The notes beneath the pieces were generated by a model. That model ran no database searches. It saw nothing but the letters and a program-made list of their open reading frames with translations, and was not told the origin of the DNA. The position numbers and the translations under genes were made by a program. This document shows positions 54,913 to 64,000 of a stretch of 64,000 nucleotides of DNA, one piece after another. Source of the stretch: Myxococcales bacterium (GTDB lineage: Bacteria > Myxococcota_A > Polyangia > Palsa-1104 > JAEUJZ01); the NCBI GenBank assembly GCA_016794465.1, contig JAEUKA010000018.1:62001-126000 (forward strand), written 5' to 3'. Each line of letters starts with the position of its first letter. Position 1 is the first letter of the stretch.

Positions 54913-56262
54913 CTAGTCCTCCTTGGCGACGGAGCGAAGACCCATTTTCCGAAACCCCGAGCCCAGGAGCAAGCCCACAGCGATCAGAATCGCTGCCCAC
55001 TTGAGCGCCATCACACCATCCGGACTCGTCGCAACCCCCAGCAGAAACACCGCACAGCCCGACAGCGCCAGCAGCGGCACCAGCGGCCCGAGCGGATTCA
55101 CAAACGCCTTCTGCGGCGCTGGACCACGACGGCGAAGGATCATCACCGCCACACAGGTCGCAATGTACTGCACCACCACCGCGACGTTTGAGATGTCCGC
55201 CAGCTGCTTAAACTCCAGCCCGAGCATCAGGAATGACATCACCAGCACCGACAGCAGCACCACCGACCAGACCGGCGTTCCCAGACTGGCCGGTCGCACC
55301 GCGAACACCCTTGGAACGAAGCGATCTTGGGCGAACGACTCTAGATAGCGCGGACCGACGAGCGCACTGCCAGCACAAAAGCCAAACATCGAGATCAGCC
55401 CCGCAAGGTTCATCAGCTGGCTGCCCCGCGCCCCCGCAAACTGCCCCACCGCGTCGGCGAGCGGTGTCTCGGTACCGCCCAAGTTGGGATGCAGCCCCGT
55501 CGCAATCAGCTGCACCAGCGCATACAGCCCCGTCGTCACCACTACACTGATGACCATCGCCAGTGGCACCGTCCGTCGAGGATTCTTCGCCTCCCCCGCC
55601 GGCACCGGAATGAACTCGAAGCCAGTCGTCGCAAACAGGCCCGCAAACGCCGCCGCCAAGATGCCGGTCGTCTCTCCGGGAGCCGGCGCCGGGGGCCTGT
55701 CGGTGATGTTGCCGAGCTTCACAAAGAACATTCCGACGGCGATAAAGCCAAACAGACTCAGCAGCTTCACCGCCGAGATGACATCGCTGGTTCGTGCCGA
55801 GCTGCGCACGCCGAGGATGTTGACCACCGATAGCAGCACCACCACCAGACATGACAGCGCGACCACCCCTTGATTGCCCAGCTGCAGGCCGAACATGTCG
55901 CGACAGATCTGCGCCGCCGTCGTCCCAAACCCCCGCGCCACCGCCGAGTACCCGAGCAGCACGCTCACCAACGTCACCCAGCCAACGGCAAAGCCTACGT
56001 ATGGACCGAATGCGTCACAGGCATAGCGATAAGGTCCACCGGAGCGGTCGGTCCGGCCAGCAGCCTCGGCAAACACCAGGGCGACCAAGCAGCATAGGCC
56101 TCCCGCGACGAACCATGCCCACGGAGCCTGTGACCCTGCTTTGCGCCACAACACCGCCGGCAAGAGGAAAATTCCCGAGCCGACGATCCCGTTGATGCCA
56201 ATCCCGAGGCAGTCAATCAGGGTGAGCTGGCGTGTTTCGGAGGACACTTCGGAGTGTGACAC
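54913..56262 (-). CDS. APC-family amino acid permease
   Basis: A 449-residue transporter with about 12 transmembrane helices. The amino acid/polyamine/organocation signature is at the N-terminus (DCLGIGINGIVGSGIFLLPAVLW). The family segment FAEAAGRTDRSGGPYRYACDAFG follows, then TTGFEFIPVPAGEAKNPRR. Substrate unknown. It heads the permease-ATPase-hemN-hemJ run. The GTG start is uncertain; a start a few codons downstream is possible. Confidence 0.88.
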   Translation of the reverse strand: MSHSEVSSETRQLTLIDCLGIGINGIVGSGIFLLPAVLWRKAGSQAPWAWFVAGGLCCLVALVFAEAAGRTDRSGGPYRYACDAFGPYVGFAVGWVTLVSVLLGYSAVARGFGTTAAQICRDMFGLQLGNQGVVALSCLVVVLLSVVNILGVRSSARTSDVISAVKLLSLFGFIAVGMFFVKLGNITDRPPAPAPGETTGILAAAFAGLFATTGFEFIPVPAGEAKNPRRTVPLAMVISVVVTTGLYALVQLIATGLHPNLGGTETPLADAVGQFAGARGSQLMNLAGLISMFGFCAGSALVGPRYLESFAQDRFVPRVFAVRPASLGTPVWSVVLLSVLVMSFLMLGLEFKQLADISNVAVVVQYIATCVAVMILRRRGPAPQKAFVNPLGPLVPLLALSGCAVFLLGVATSPDGVMALKWAAILIAVGLLLGSGFRKMGLRSVAKED

Positions 56263-56476
56263 CGCAAGAAAGTAACCAAACGCGCAACAAAGCCAAGCCT
56301 ATTCTCACGAAGGTCGGCAGGCGAAGGCCCTGCGCTACGGACGGGCTCTGATCCTCTTAGGCAGCGACGATATCGAGGATGCCATTGACGAGAGCGCGCC
56401 TCCCAGCCGAGCCTAGTGGGCACGGCGATGCCTTATCAGCCGCTCGCAGGCCGCCGGTTTGGGGGGAAACCGACTC

Positions 56477-57082
56477 ATGAGTGACATCTTCGAGGCCATT
56501 GAACAGCTAAGTGTCCTGCTCTCGCTGCGCCTTCAAAACACGGTGCGCAAGCGGGGCTGGGCGGAAAAGCCAACGACCACTCGCTTTGAGGTCCGAGGAG
56601 TAAGCCGCTCGTATTACCCGGTTCGCGTTGGACTGGCACTGCCGCTGGGCCACAAGGCCAGCTTCGTTCCCGACGAGACACCGAGCGAGGATGGCCAAAG
56701 CTGGACCATCCAAGTCAAGCGCAGCGACGGTGTGAGTCGCCGCAGCTTTGCAAATGGAATCCAGGTTCGCAAAGTCGAGAGCGGCTATCAGCTGTTCCTC
56801 CGTGAAGAAGTGCTGGGTGACTCGCAGTTCAAGCGGCTCGTCGAAGACTTGGCGGCCGGCGGGCTGTCCGGTCACGCGATGACGATCTGGAAGGCCTACA
56901 AGTCGCGCTTTGGCAGCATGCCCGCCGAGGTCTACGAGCTCCTGTTCTCGGCCCAACACCTGGAACAGCTGGAGCTGATGCACGAGGCAGTGCTCACCGG
57001 AGTGTCGCAGCTCGACGTGGAAACCGAGCTGGGTCGCTTGTCGAAGTGGCAGCCGAACGCCCCGGAAACCCCGGAAGCCTAA
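56477..57082 (+). CDS. Hypothetical protein upstream of gyrA
   Basis: A 201-residue soluble protein of no recognised family. The N-terminal half is beta-rich and basic (RFEVRGVSRSYYPVRVGLALP...), the C-terminal half helical (FKRLVEDLAAGGLSGHAMTIWKAYKSRFG...). The start was set at the ATG preceded by GGGGGGAAA. It is 116 bp upstream of gyrA on the same strand and may share its promoter region. Confidence 0.6.
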   Translation: MSDIFEAIEQLSVLLSLRLQNTVRKRGWAEKPTTTRFEVRGVSRSYYPVRVGLALPLGHKASFVPDETPSEDGQSWTIQVKRSDGVSRRSFANGIQVRKVESGYQLFLREEVLGDSQFKRLVEDLAAGGLSGHAMTIWKAYKSRFGSMPAEVYELLFSAQHLEQLELMHEAVLTGVSQLDVETELGRLSKWQPNAPETPEA

Positions 57083-57198
57083 CGCTCACCGACAAAATCG
57101 CGGCGGTGCTTGCCGTCGAGGGCGAATTGAGCTAAAAGGCCCCATTCCTGTGCGGCCCGCTTCCAAGTGGGCCCCGGACTGAGGATTTCTTTCGTCAC

Positions 57199-59904
57199 AT
57201 GGCTCAAGATAAATCGAACTCGACCGTAGCCCCGGCGGGCGAAGCGCCGACGGCAGTCTTCGTCCAGCAAATCCATGAGGAGATGCGCTCCTCCTTCATG
57301 GACTACGCGATGAGCGTCATCATCTCTCGCGCCCTGCCCGATGCCCGCGACGGACTCAAGCCCGTCCACCGTCGCATCCTGTACGCGATGCACGAGGGCA
57401 ACATCGTCTGGAATCGGTCCTACGTAAAGTGCGCCCGTGTCGTCGGTGAAGTGCTTGGTAAGTACCATCCACACGGCGATGCCTCGGTCTACGACGCACT
57501 GGTTCGCTTGGCGCAAGACTGGAACATGCGGTACCCGCTCATCGACGGGCAGGGTAACTTCGGTTCCATCGAAGGCGATCCACCCGCCGCCTACCGATAC
57601 ACCGAGTGTCGTCTGCAGCGCGTGGCTTCGTCGATGCTGGCCGATCTGGACAAAGAGACGGTCGACTTCGTCCCAAACTTCGACGACAAAGAGCGTGAAC
57701 CGACGGTGCTGCCGGCGCTCTTGCCGAACTTGCTCGTCAATGGTGCCGCTGGAATTGCCGTCGGTATGGCCACCAACATCCCGCCCCACAACCTGGGCGA
57801 GGTACTCGATGCGGCGCTGCTGCTGCTACGTGAGCCGAATACGACGACGGCTGAGCTGATGAAGCTGGTTTCGGGTCCGGACTTTCCGACGGCAGGCTTT
57901 ATCTACGGACGGGCCGGCATTCGCCAAGCGTATGAGACAGGTCGCGGCTCACTGACTTTGCGAGCCAAGACCGAGGTCGAAGAGCTCAAGAACAACAAGT
58001 CGCAGATTGTCGTCACCGAGGTTCCGTATCAGGTCAACCCGAACCGGCTTATCGAGCGGCTGGCCGAGCTGGTGCGCGAAAAGAAGATCGAAGGCATCTC
58101 CGATCTTCGCAACGAGTCGAGTCGCGAGGGCATGCGGCTGGTGATTGAGCTCAAGCGCGACGCGGTGTCGCAGGTGGTGCTCAATCAGCTGTTTGCGCAG
58201 ACCAGCCTGCAGGTGACGTTCGGCGTGATCATGCTGGCGATTGTCGATGGTCGGCCACGCATCCTGTCGCTGCGTGACGCGCTCGGTCACTACCTGGAAC
58301 ACCGACGACAGATTGTGCTGCGGCGGTCGCTGTATCTGCTCAAGCAAGCGCGCTCGCGCCGAGAAGTCGTCGAAGGTCTAGGCCTGGCGATCGATCAGAT
58401 TGACCGCATCATCGCGATCATTCGTGCCGCCAAAGATCCGGCGGAAGCCAAAGAGCACCTGATGCTCGAGCCGCTGACGGGGCTCGCCGAGTTCTTGCGT
58501 CGTGCCGGTCGTCCCGAGTCCGAGATTGCCGATCGAACCAAGGGTGGCGTCCTGTACTTCTCCGAGCCCCAGGCCAAGGCCATCCTTGAGATGCGACTGC
58601 AGCGCCTGACTGGCCTCGAGCGCGACAAGCTGGCCGAGGAGTACCGCGAGCTGACCGCCGTCATCGTCGATCTCGAAGGCATCTTGGCGTCGGAGTCGCG
58701 GCTGCGCGATGTCATTGCCGGCGAGCTGACCGAGATTCGCACCCTGTACGCCGAGCCCCGCCGCACCCAGATCATCGAAGACGCGGGCGAGATTCGGCTC
58801 GAAGAGCTGATCGCCGAAGAGCCGATGGTGGTGACGCTGTCGCGGGAAGGCTACGTGCGTCGTGTCTCGCTGTCGGAGTATCGCGCCCAAGGCCGAGGTG
58901 GACGCGGAGTCCAGGGCGCGACGACCAAAGAAGAAGATCTGATCCACAAGCTGTTCGTCGCCAGTACTCACGACTACGTGCTGATGTTTACCAACACCGG
59001 CCGCGCCTACTCGAAGCGCGTGTTCGACCTGCCCGAGTCGCAGTCCCGCTCGGGCAAGGGCAAGGCGATGGTGAACTTCCTGGAGCTGCAGCCCGGCGAG
59101 CGGATCGTCGAGATGCTGCCGCTGCCCGGCTTTGAAGCGGGCAAGTTCGTGATGCTGTCGACGGCCAAGGGCGTGGTCAAGAAGACCGAGCTGGATGCGT
59201 TCTCGGCGATTCGCTCGACCGGCATCATCGCGGTCGATCTAGATGAAGGGGACGATCTGGTCGGCGCCGCCATCACCGATGGGCAGAGCGATGTCTCGCT
59301 GTGTACCCGCGACGGCTACGTGGTTCGCTTCAAAGAAGAGCTGGTCCGCGCCATGGGTCGCACCGCTCGCGGCGTTCGCGGCGTCACTCTCAAGAGCGTT
59401 AGCGATCGTGTCGTCTCGATGCAGATCTTGAGCCGCGATCTCGGCAGCGAAACCACCCTGCTCACCGTCTGCGAGAAAGGCTTCGGCAAGCGCACCCCCG
59501 CGTCGGACTACCCGATCAAGAACCGAGGCACCCAGGGCGTCATCACCATCAAGACCAACGAGCGCAACGGCAAGGTCGTCGGCGTTCTGACCGTGGTCGA
59601 CAGCGAAGACCTGATGCTGGTCACCGACACCGGGCGCGTCATCCGCATCCGGGTCCGCGACATCCCCACCCGAGGCCGCAACACCCAGGGCGTCCGACTC
59701 ATCCGCATCGATCCGGCGAGCGGCGAGCGTGTGGTGGCCGTCGAAGCCCTGAGCGATCCCGGCAAAGACGGCACTGATCCGGTCGAGGGCAGTGAAGAAG
59801 AGCTGCTGCCGAGCCCGATCGAAGTGCTCGATGATGCTGAGGGCGAAGAGGAGCTGACCGACGAGGCGGATGACACCGCCAGCGAAGAGCCCGAGGCGAC
59901 CTGA
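57199..59904 (+). CDS. gyrA: DNA gyrase subunit A
   Basis: A 901-residue type IIA topoisomerase subunit. The N-terminus [31 protein letters not shown], in outline, is conserved; the DNA-cleaving Tyr is Y134 in [11 protein letters not shown]. The GyrA box appears as QGRGGRG near residue 564, which supports gyrase over topoisomerase IV. The C-terminal beta-pinwheel is followed by an acidic tail (last ~45 residues). In the quinolone region, the residue at the E. coli Ser83 position is Ala (GDASVYD, A95), as in mycobacteria; this predicts lower quinolone sensitivity. The stop overlaps the CDP-alcohol phosphotransferase start (TGATG). Confidence 0.97.
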   Translation: MAQDKSNSTVAPAGEAPTAVFVQQIHEEMRSSFMDYAMSVIISRALPDARDGLKPVHRRILYAMHEGNIVWNRSYVKCARVVGEVLGKYHPHGDASVYDALVRLAQDWNMRYPLIDGQGNFGSIEGDPPAAYRYTECRLQRVASSMLADLDKETVDFVPNFDDKEREPTVLPALLPNLLVNGAAGIAVGMATNIPPHNLGEVLDAALLLLREPNTTTAELMKLVSGPDFPTAGFIYGRAGIRQAYETGRGSLTLRAKTEVEELKNNKSQIVVTEVPYQVNPNRLIERLAELVREKKIEGISDLRNESSREGMRLVIELKRDAVSQVVLNQLFAQTSLQVTFGVIMLAIVDGRPRILSLRDALGHYLEHRRQIVLRRSLYLLKQARSRREVVEGLGLAIDQIDRIIAIIRAAKDPAEAKEHLMLEPLTGLAEFLRRAGRPESEIADRTKGGVLYFSEPQAKAILEMRLQRLTGLERDKLAEEYRELTAVIVDLEGILASESRLRDVIAGELTEIRTLYAEPRRTQIIEDAGEIRLEELIAEEPMVVTLSREGYVRRVSLSEYRAQGRGGRGVQGATTKEEDLIHKLFVASTHDYVLMFTNTGRAYSKRVFDLPESQSRSGKGKAMVNFLELQPGERIVEMLPLPGFEAGKFVMLSTAKGVVKKTELDAFSAIRSTGIIAVDLDEGDDLVGAAITDGQSDVSLCTRDGYVVRFKEELVRAMGRTARGVRGVTLKSVSDRVVSMQILSRDLGSETTLLTVCEKGFGKRTPASDYPIKNRGTQGVITIKTNERNGKVVGVLTVVDSEDLMLVTDTGRVIRIRVRDIPTRGRNTQGVRLIRIDPASGERVVAVEALSDPGKDGTDPVEGSEEELLPSPIEVLDDAEGEEELTDEADDTASEEPEAT

Positions 59905-60734
59905 TGAGCGCTGCGACCACCGAGCCGCCGGCCAGCCCGGCTTCAGTCGGTCCACTCTCGGTGGTCGAGATCTACCGGCGCAGCGTCAAAGCCGACGATC
60001 TGCGCTTCAACCGCTACATCGCCCGGCCCAAAGCGGCGCTGCTGGTCTATCTGCTGCGACCGACGCCGATCACGCCCAATCAGGTGACGCTGCTGTCTCT
60101 GCTCACGGCGCTCATCGGGCTTGCGACGCTGCTGCTGTGTCCGGGTCTGGTGGGGCTGATCGCGGCGGCGCTGGTGCTGCACCTGGCGTTTGTCCTCGAC
60201 TGTGTGGACGGGCAGCTGGCGCGCATCAAGGGGCTGTCGTCGCCGGTTGGGGCGTATCTCGACTTCTTGGTCGATGAGCTGAAGGCGGTGCTGCTGATTG
60301 CTTGCTGTGCGGGACGGCTGGCTCTCGATGGGCGGGCGCCGCTCTTGGCCCTCCACACGTCCCCTGCAGAGTTTTGGCTGGGCCTGGGCCTGCTGGGGGT
60401 GTGCACTGCTTCGGCAGGCATCTCGACCACGACGTTCATGCGCCGGCCTGAGTACTTCGAGGCGGTCCACGGTCGCAGAGGCGAGCGAGTCGCCGGCTAC
60501 ACCAAGTTTCAGGAAGACGCGGCGCCGGTACCGACCTCGCTCGTCGGGAAGCTTGTGCGACTGCCGATTCGACTGCTCGAGGCGGTGGGCAAGCTGACGC
60601 TGCACTATCCAGCGTGGTTCTTTGTGCCGGCGCTGCTCGGTCGCCTCGAGTGGTTCCTGTTGCCTTACCTGGCGGCGCACACGCTGTACCTGGGTCGGTC
60701 GTGGCTGGTGGTGATCTGGAAGCTCGGGCGATGA
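59904..60734 (+). CDS. CDP-alcohol phosphatidyltransferase family protein
   Basis: A 276-residue membrane enzyme. The active-site pattern D-G-x2-A-R-x8-G-x3-D-x3-D is present as DGQLARIKGLSSPVGAYLDFLVDE, with helices before and after it. Such enzymes join a CDP-activated lipid or alcohol to a second alcohol in phospholipid or phospho-inositol synthesis. The acceptor cannot be told. It overlaps gyrA upstream by one base (TGATG) and the next gene by 4 bp (ATGA). Confidence 0.9.
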   Translation: MSAATTEPPASPASVGPLSVVEIYRRSVKADDLRFNRYIARPKAALLVYLLRPTPITPNQVTLLSLLTALIGLATLLLCPGLVGLIAAALVLHLAFVLDCVDGQLARIKGLSSPVGAYLDFLVDELKAVLLIACCAGRLALDGRAPLLALHTSPAEFWLGLGLLGVCTASAGISTTTFMRRPEYFEAVHGRRGERVAGYTKFQEDAAPVPTSLVGKLVRLPIRLLEAVGKLTLHYPAWFFVPALLGRLEWFLLPYLAAHTLYLGRSWLVVIWKLGR

Positions 60735-61765
60735 CCTCGCGGAGGCAGGCCTTGCAGGCGATCGTGGCGGGCGGGCTGTTGCTGCCGCAGCTCGGACAGG
60801 CGGCCCCGGCCTTGCGCAAGCTCGAGCGAGGCGTCGCACTCGGCCTGTTTCACGAAGATCCGCTGTGGTCGTATCGCGGGCTGCTCAAAGAGCTGGCCGA
60901 TCTGTCCGCCAGCCACGTGTCGCTGGTGCCGGCGTACTATCAGGAGCATGCCGGCTCGACGGAGATTGGCAGTCACCCGCGCTTCAGCGTGCCCGACGAG
61001 ACGATCCGCCGCACCATCAGCGAAGCGCACGCCCTGGGGCTCCAGGTGCTGCTGTTTCCGATCGTGCGGCTGGCCCATCCGCGTCGGGACTCCGAGTGGC
61101 GGGGCACCTTGCAGCCGGACGATCGCAAGGCCTGGTGGCAGAGCTACGAGCGGCTGACGCTGCACCTGGCCCAGCTGGCGCAGCAGCACAAGGTGGCGCA
61201 GTTCTCGGTGGGCAGTGAGCTGTCCACGCTAGACGGGGAGCGCGATCGCCCGGACTGGCAGCGACTGATCGGCAAGGTGCGGGGGCTGTATCAGGGGCGG
61301 CTGACCTACTCGGGGAACTGGGATCACTACGACAAGGTGGCGCTGTACGATCTGTGCGACACGGCGGGGATGTGCGCGTACTTTCCGCTCGCGAGCCGGC
61401 TGCAGACGCCGCCGGTGCCGGTGGAAGACCTGGCCGCCGCCTGGCAACAGAAGAAGGTCGAGCTGCTGGCGTTTGTGAAGAAGCAAAACCGGCCCCTGCT
61501 GCTGACCGAGGTCGGCTACCTGAGCCAGCGGGGCGCGGTGGCGTGGCCGTGGGAAGAAGCCGCGCAAAAGCCGGTGGACCTGGAAGATCAGCGCCGCGCC
61601 TATGAAGCGTTTGCGCGGGTGTGGCAGGGCGAGCCGCTCCTCGCGGGGGTGTACTTCTGGAACTACTACGGCTGGGGCGGTCGCGCCTCACGCGGGTACA
61701 CCATGCGCCACAAGCCTGCCGCCCAAGAAATGGAGCGCTACTTCCTCCAAGAAGCGCAGCGCTAG
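60731..61765 (+). CDS. GH113-like exported glycosidase-fold protein
   Basis: A 344-residue protein with a twin-arginine-like N-terminus (SRRQALQAIVAGGLLLPQLGQA) and a TIM-barrel fold. Likely catalytic Glu residues are in QFSVGSELSTLDG and LLLTEVGYLSQRG, matching the acid/base and nucleophile positions of family GH113 (beta-mannanase-like) proteins. It may act on a cell-wall or matrix polysaccharide. The start overlaps the upstream stop (ATGA). Confidence 0.78.
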   Translation: MTSRRQALQAIVAGGLLLPQLGQAAPALRKLERGVALGLFHEDPLWSYRGLLKELADLSASHVSLVPAYYQEHAGSTEIGSHPRFSVPDETIRRTISEAHALGLQVLLFPIVRLAHPRRDSEWRGTLQPDDRKAWWQSYERLTLHLAQLAQQHKVAQFSVGSELSTLDGERDRPDWQRLIGKVRGLYQGRLTYSGNWDHYDKVALYDLCDTAGMCAYFPLASRLQTPPVPVEDLAAAWQQKKVELLAFVKKQNRPLLLTEVGYLSQRGAVAWPWEEAAQKPVDLEDQRRAYEAFARVWQGEPLLAGVYFWNYYGWGGRASRGYTMRHKPAAQEMERYFLQEAQR

Positions 61766-61798
61766 CCCCCGGCCCCGCTTGGTCTGCCCCCTGCCCCG

Positions 61799-62401
61799 CT
61801 AGTCTTCGTCGTCTCCGAACAGGATGCCGACTTGCAGCTCGAGGAGGTCGAAGGGCACAGCGCGGACCCGGTCGGCGCGCGCGGCAGTCAGCTGCTCGAC
61901 ATAGCCACGATCGGTCAGAGACAGGACGGTCAGCGTCTCGCGCTCCGTATCGACGAGCCAGTAGAACGGGACGCCATGGTCGGCGTAGATGCGGCGCTTG
62001 TGGATCGCGTCACGGCGGCGCGCATCGCCATCGCACATCACTTCGCAGACCCAGTCGGGCCGGAGCGTGATGGGATAGCCGCTGGGCCGGTTGGGCATGC
62101 GCTCGCGCCGCCAGCCCGCGACATCCGGCTGCACGGTCTGATGCATCGACAGATCAATCGTCGGCTCGGTGGCAAACCACCAACCCCCCGGACGAGAGGG
62201 GCCATTCGCTCTGCGGGCAAAGGCCGGAACCAAGGCCCCAGCAATCCAGGACTGGGCGACCCCATGCTCGCCGCGCGGCAGGGCTTTCTCGACAATCTCG
62301 CCGTCCAGGATTTCGTGCCGGCGCGACTCCTCGGGGATGAGCAGCAGATCGGCAAACGTAGCGAGGTGCGCGGTCGGTGTCTGCGTGGAAGTCGAAGTCA
62401 T
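61799..62401 (-). CDS. Uma2-family (DUF820) restriction-endonuclease-fold protein
   Basis: A 200-residue protein of the Uma2 family (PD-(D/E)XK fold). Landmarks are TFADLLLIPEESRRHEILDGEIVE and RPDWVCEVMCDGDARRRDAIHKRRIYADHGVPFYWLVD, in outline, where PDW..EV..D..K carries the active-site residues. Such proteins are widespread, often in many copies, and of unproven role. It is isolated on the minus strand, downstream of degenerate 41-42 bp repeats. Confidence 0.88.
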   Translation of the reverse strand: MTSTSTQTPTAHLATFADLLLIPEESRRHEILDGEIVEKALPRGEHGVAQSWIAGALVPAFARRANGPSRPGGWWFATEPTIDLSMHQTVQPDVAGWRRERMPNRPSGYPITLRPDWVCEVMCDGDARRRDAIHKRRIYADHGVPFYWLVDTERETLTVLSLTDRGYVEQLTAARADRVRAVPFDLLELQVGILFGDDED

Positions 62402-62500
62402 GGCCGAAACCTAGCACCGCTGGCCGCACGCGGGAAGCAACGACCTGTTCCCCGGTCAGCGGCGGAGACGGGCCAGGCCCAGCGACAGCAGCTGGCCGCA

Positions 62501-62750
62501 GATCGGGCTCCCTGCAGAGTCAGTGACCTCGCTTGGCGGCAGATCGGGCTCCCCGCAGTGCTAGGGACCTTGTTTGGCAGCAGATCGGGCTCCCTGCAGG
62601 GCTAGGGACAGCGATCGGACTCCTGATCGGGCTCCCTGCAGGGCTAGGGACCGCGATCCGACTCCCGATCGGGCTCCCTGTGGTGCTAGGCACCTCAACT
62701 GGCCGCAGATCAAGCTGACTGTGGTGTCAGGGACCGCGATGGGCCGCACA
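62501..62750. repeat. Six degenerate 41-42 bp tandem repeats
   Basis: Six units start at 62501, 62542, 62583, 62625, 62667 and 62708, each opening with GATCGGGCTCCCTG and continuing CAGGGCTAGGGACC. The centre CCCTGCAGGG is a palindrome in the best copies. The array fills most of the 382-bp gap between the Uma2 gene and the helical protein gene; no other feature was seen in that gap. Spacers are not unique, so it is not a CRISPR. Confidence 0.9.
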
Positions 62751-62783
62751 GGCGCTGGTCGGGCGGGACGGGGGACGGCGGGG

Positions 62784-63563
62784 CTAGCGGCGCTTGCGGG
62801 TCTTTTTGGCGGGGGTGGGGACTGCTGGGACGGCGGGGGCCCCGGGGTCGGCGGGGGCGACCGGGGGATCGGTGGGCGCGGGCTCGGGGGGAGGAGTGGT
62901 GAGCTTGGTGTCTCCGGGGACGGCAAGATCGTAGAAGATCGCGGGCATAAGGTGCAGCTTGCCCGTGATGCGCAGCACCGACTCGACTGCGCAGCGAGCC
63001 GCAAGGTAGACCTGCATCCAGGCGCTGCGGGCTTGCTCCAGCTCGGCGGTCTGGCCTCGGCGGATGGTGCGGGCGCTGTCCGCATGGGCAATCACCGGAG
63101 ACAGCTCTGCAGCGGCCACAGAGATCTCCTGGTGCCAGGTCTTGGCATCGGTGACGCCGCAGTTTCGCATCGCCAGCTCGGTGGTCAAGTGGCCCAGCAG
63201 CAGCAGCACCCGGGGCGCACTGGTTCCGTTCTCGGTCAGCGAGCCACTGGGAAAGAAGCGCTTCTTGTCGATCGTGCCCGCCTTGTGGGCATCCAGGTGA
63301 CGACCCAAGCGCCGCAGCACGTCACGCGCCTGCGCCAGCGCCGGCTGCTTGTCCTTGACACCCGCCCGGTGGCTCGAGTCGGTCCGCCGCGCACTCTGCA
63401 GCGCCCGATCCATCGCCTGGGTCGCGTCCGTGATCTCATCGGCAAGATACGTGAGCGCTGGATCGAACTGGGGATGCAGCCCTACCGCCACCGCCTTGAT
63501 CTTGCGCGCAGCATAGGGTCCGTAGAGGAGCGTCTCTTCGTGGTCAATGTAGCGGTCGGCCAT
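62784..63563 (-). CDS. Hypothetical helical protein
   Basis: A 259-residue soluble protein with no recognised domain. The first ~210 residues are helical (ALTYLADEITDATQAMDRAL..., ISVAAAELSPVIAHADSARTI..., LEQARSAWMQVYLAAR). The C-terminal ~50 residues are Pro/Ala-rich and end in a basic KKTRKRR tail. No signal peptide, no obvious motif. It stands alone on its strand, beside the repeat array. Confidence 0.6.
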   Translation of the reverse strand: MADRYIDHEETLLYGPYAARKIKAVAVGLHPQFDPALTYLADEITDATQAMDRALQSARRTDSSHRAGVKDKQPALAQARDVLRRLGRHLDAHKAGTIDKKRFFPSGSLTENGTSAPRVLLLLGHLTTELAMRNCGVTDAKTWHQEISVAAAELSPVIAHADSARTIRRGQTAELEQARSAWMQVYLAARCAVESVLRITGKLHLMPAIFYDLAVPGDTKLTTPPPEPAPTDPPVAPADPGAPAVPAVPTPAKKTRKRR

Positions 63564-63662
63564 GCGGGGGACGATATTGGGGGCAAAGCAGCCCTGTCAA
63601 GCAGCGCAGGCTCGCCGATCCAGGAACTTTCCAGCCACCTGCGAAGGTGATAGAGCCTCGCC

Positions 63663-64000
63663 ATGCCCAATCCATCGCCGGATCACGAAGAGGAGCGGCG
63701 GCAAGCCCAGGAAGACCTACGGTATCAAGCGCAGCTGCTCGCCACTGTCGGTGAGGCGATCATTGCCACCAGTCTCACCGGGCTGATTCATTACGTGAAT
63801 CCGGCCACCGAGGCACTGTTTGGCTGGACCCTGGCGGAGGTCAAAGGGAAGCACATCAGTACCGTCACCTCGTCGGGGGTCACGCAGGAACAGGGGATGG
63901 AGATCATGAAGCGGCTGCAGCGCGGCGAGAGCTGGAGCGGCGAGTTCTTGCTCACACGAAAGGACGGCACGCAGTTCCTGGGTCAGGTGACCAACTGGCC
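63663..64000 (+). CDS. PAS-domain sensor protein (5' part, cut by window end)
   Basis: The first 112 codons of a gene that runs off the end of the window without a stop. The product opens with a short coiled region (EERRQAQEDLRYQAQLL) and a PAS domain (VGEAIIATSLTGLIHYVNPATEALFGWTLAEVKGK in outline, then GEFLLTRKDGTQF). This architecture is usual for sensor histidine kinases or diguanylate cyclases; the output domain is not visible. Confidence 0.75.
   Translation, partial: MPNPSPDHEEERRQAQEDLRYQAQLLATVGEAIIATSLTGLIHYVNPATEALFGWTLAEVKGKHISTVTSSGVTQEQGMEIMKRLQRGESWSGEFLLTRKDGTQFLGQVTNW

Noticed and set aside
62533..62718. 61-residue plus-strand ORF in the 41-42 bp repeats
   Set aside because: It only reads through the degenerate repeat and has no ribosome site or family features.
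62501..62750. CRISPR array
   Set aside because: Units are abutting and degenerate throughout, with no unique spacers and no cas genes nearby.

Overview
The window is about 62-65% GC and codes densely on both strands. The gene content points to a member of the Myxococcota (myxobacteria and relatives). It has three large Ser/Thr protein kinases, one of them fused to a STAND NTPase. It also has a FrzS-like pseudo-receiver/coiled-coil protein, many lipoproteins and repeat proteins, WAVG-repeat beta-propeller and fibrinogen-like surface proteins, and typical Gram-negative envelope genes. The assignment rests on family content only; no rRNA or tRNA gene was recognised. No insertion sequence, prophage or CRISPR array was found.

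Layout. 0.1-3.3 kb: a calcineurin-like phosphoesterase translationally coupled to a clan CD (caspase/gingipain-fold) cysteine peptidase. 3.4-8.8 kb: an epimerase, a quinone oxidoreductase, pdxA, and a membrane protein with a long Asp-rich microsatellite. 8.9-12.7 kb: a two-gene module (phosphoesterase-P-loop ATPase fusion plus a second STAND-like ATPase with a winged-helix tail). Arrays of a 19-bp repeat lie at both ends in opposite orientation. 12.7-18.6 kb: cysK, a PPK2 kinase, an outer-membrane protein, a lysophospholipase, a RodZ-like HTH protein and a site-2 protease. 18.7-24.5 kb: a 1374-residue kinase-STAND-FGE fusion, an AT-rich intergenic region with a perfect CRP-type box, and a heptapeptide-repeat lipoprotein. 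24.5-32 kb: a peptide-type ABC binding protein, PBP4, an RND/MMPL exporter and a ComEC-like metallo-beta-lactamase with DUF3006. 32-38 kb: FrzS-like protein, TonB-like protein and a kinase. 38-41 kb: a haem-binding lipoprotein and dnaK. 41-46 kb: a FIST/small protein/iron alcohol dehydrogenase/monooxygenase/lipoprotein run. 46-52 kb: a kinase-TPR-propeller operon facing a fibrinogen-domain lipoprotein. 52-56 kb: permease-ATPase-hemN-hemJ. 56-61.8 kb: gyrA coupled to a CDP-alcohol phosphotransferase and a GH113-like protein. 61.8-64 kb: Uma2 nuclease, degenerate 41-42 bp repeats, an unknown helical protein and a truncated PAS protein.

The best candidates for an undescribed system are the repeat-bounded phosphoesterase/ATPase pair (8.9-12.7 kb) and the phosphoesterase/caspase-fold pair (0.1-3.3 kb). 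Both look like NTP- or protease-gated conflict (defence or cell-death) modules by architecture, but this is inference. Minisatellites with 11, 12, 19, 21 and 41-42 bp periods recur across the window and are notable in themselves.
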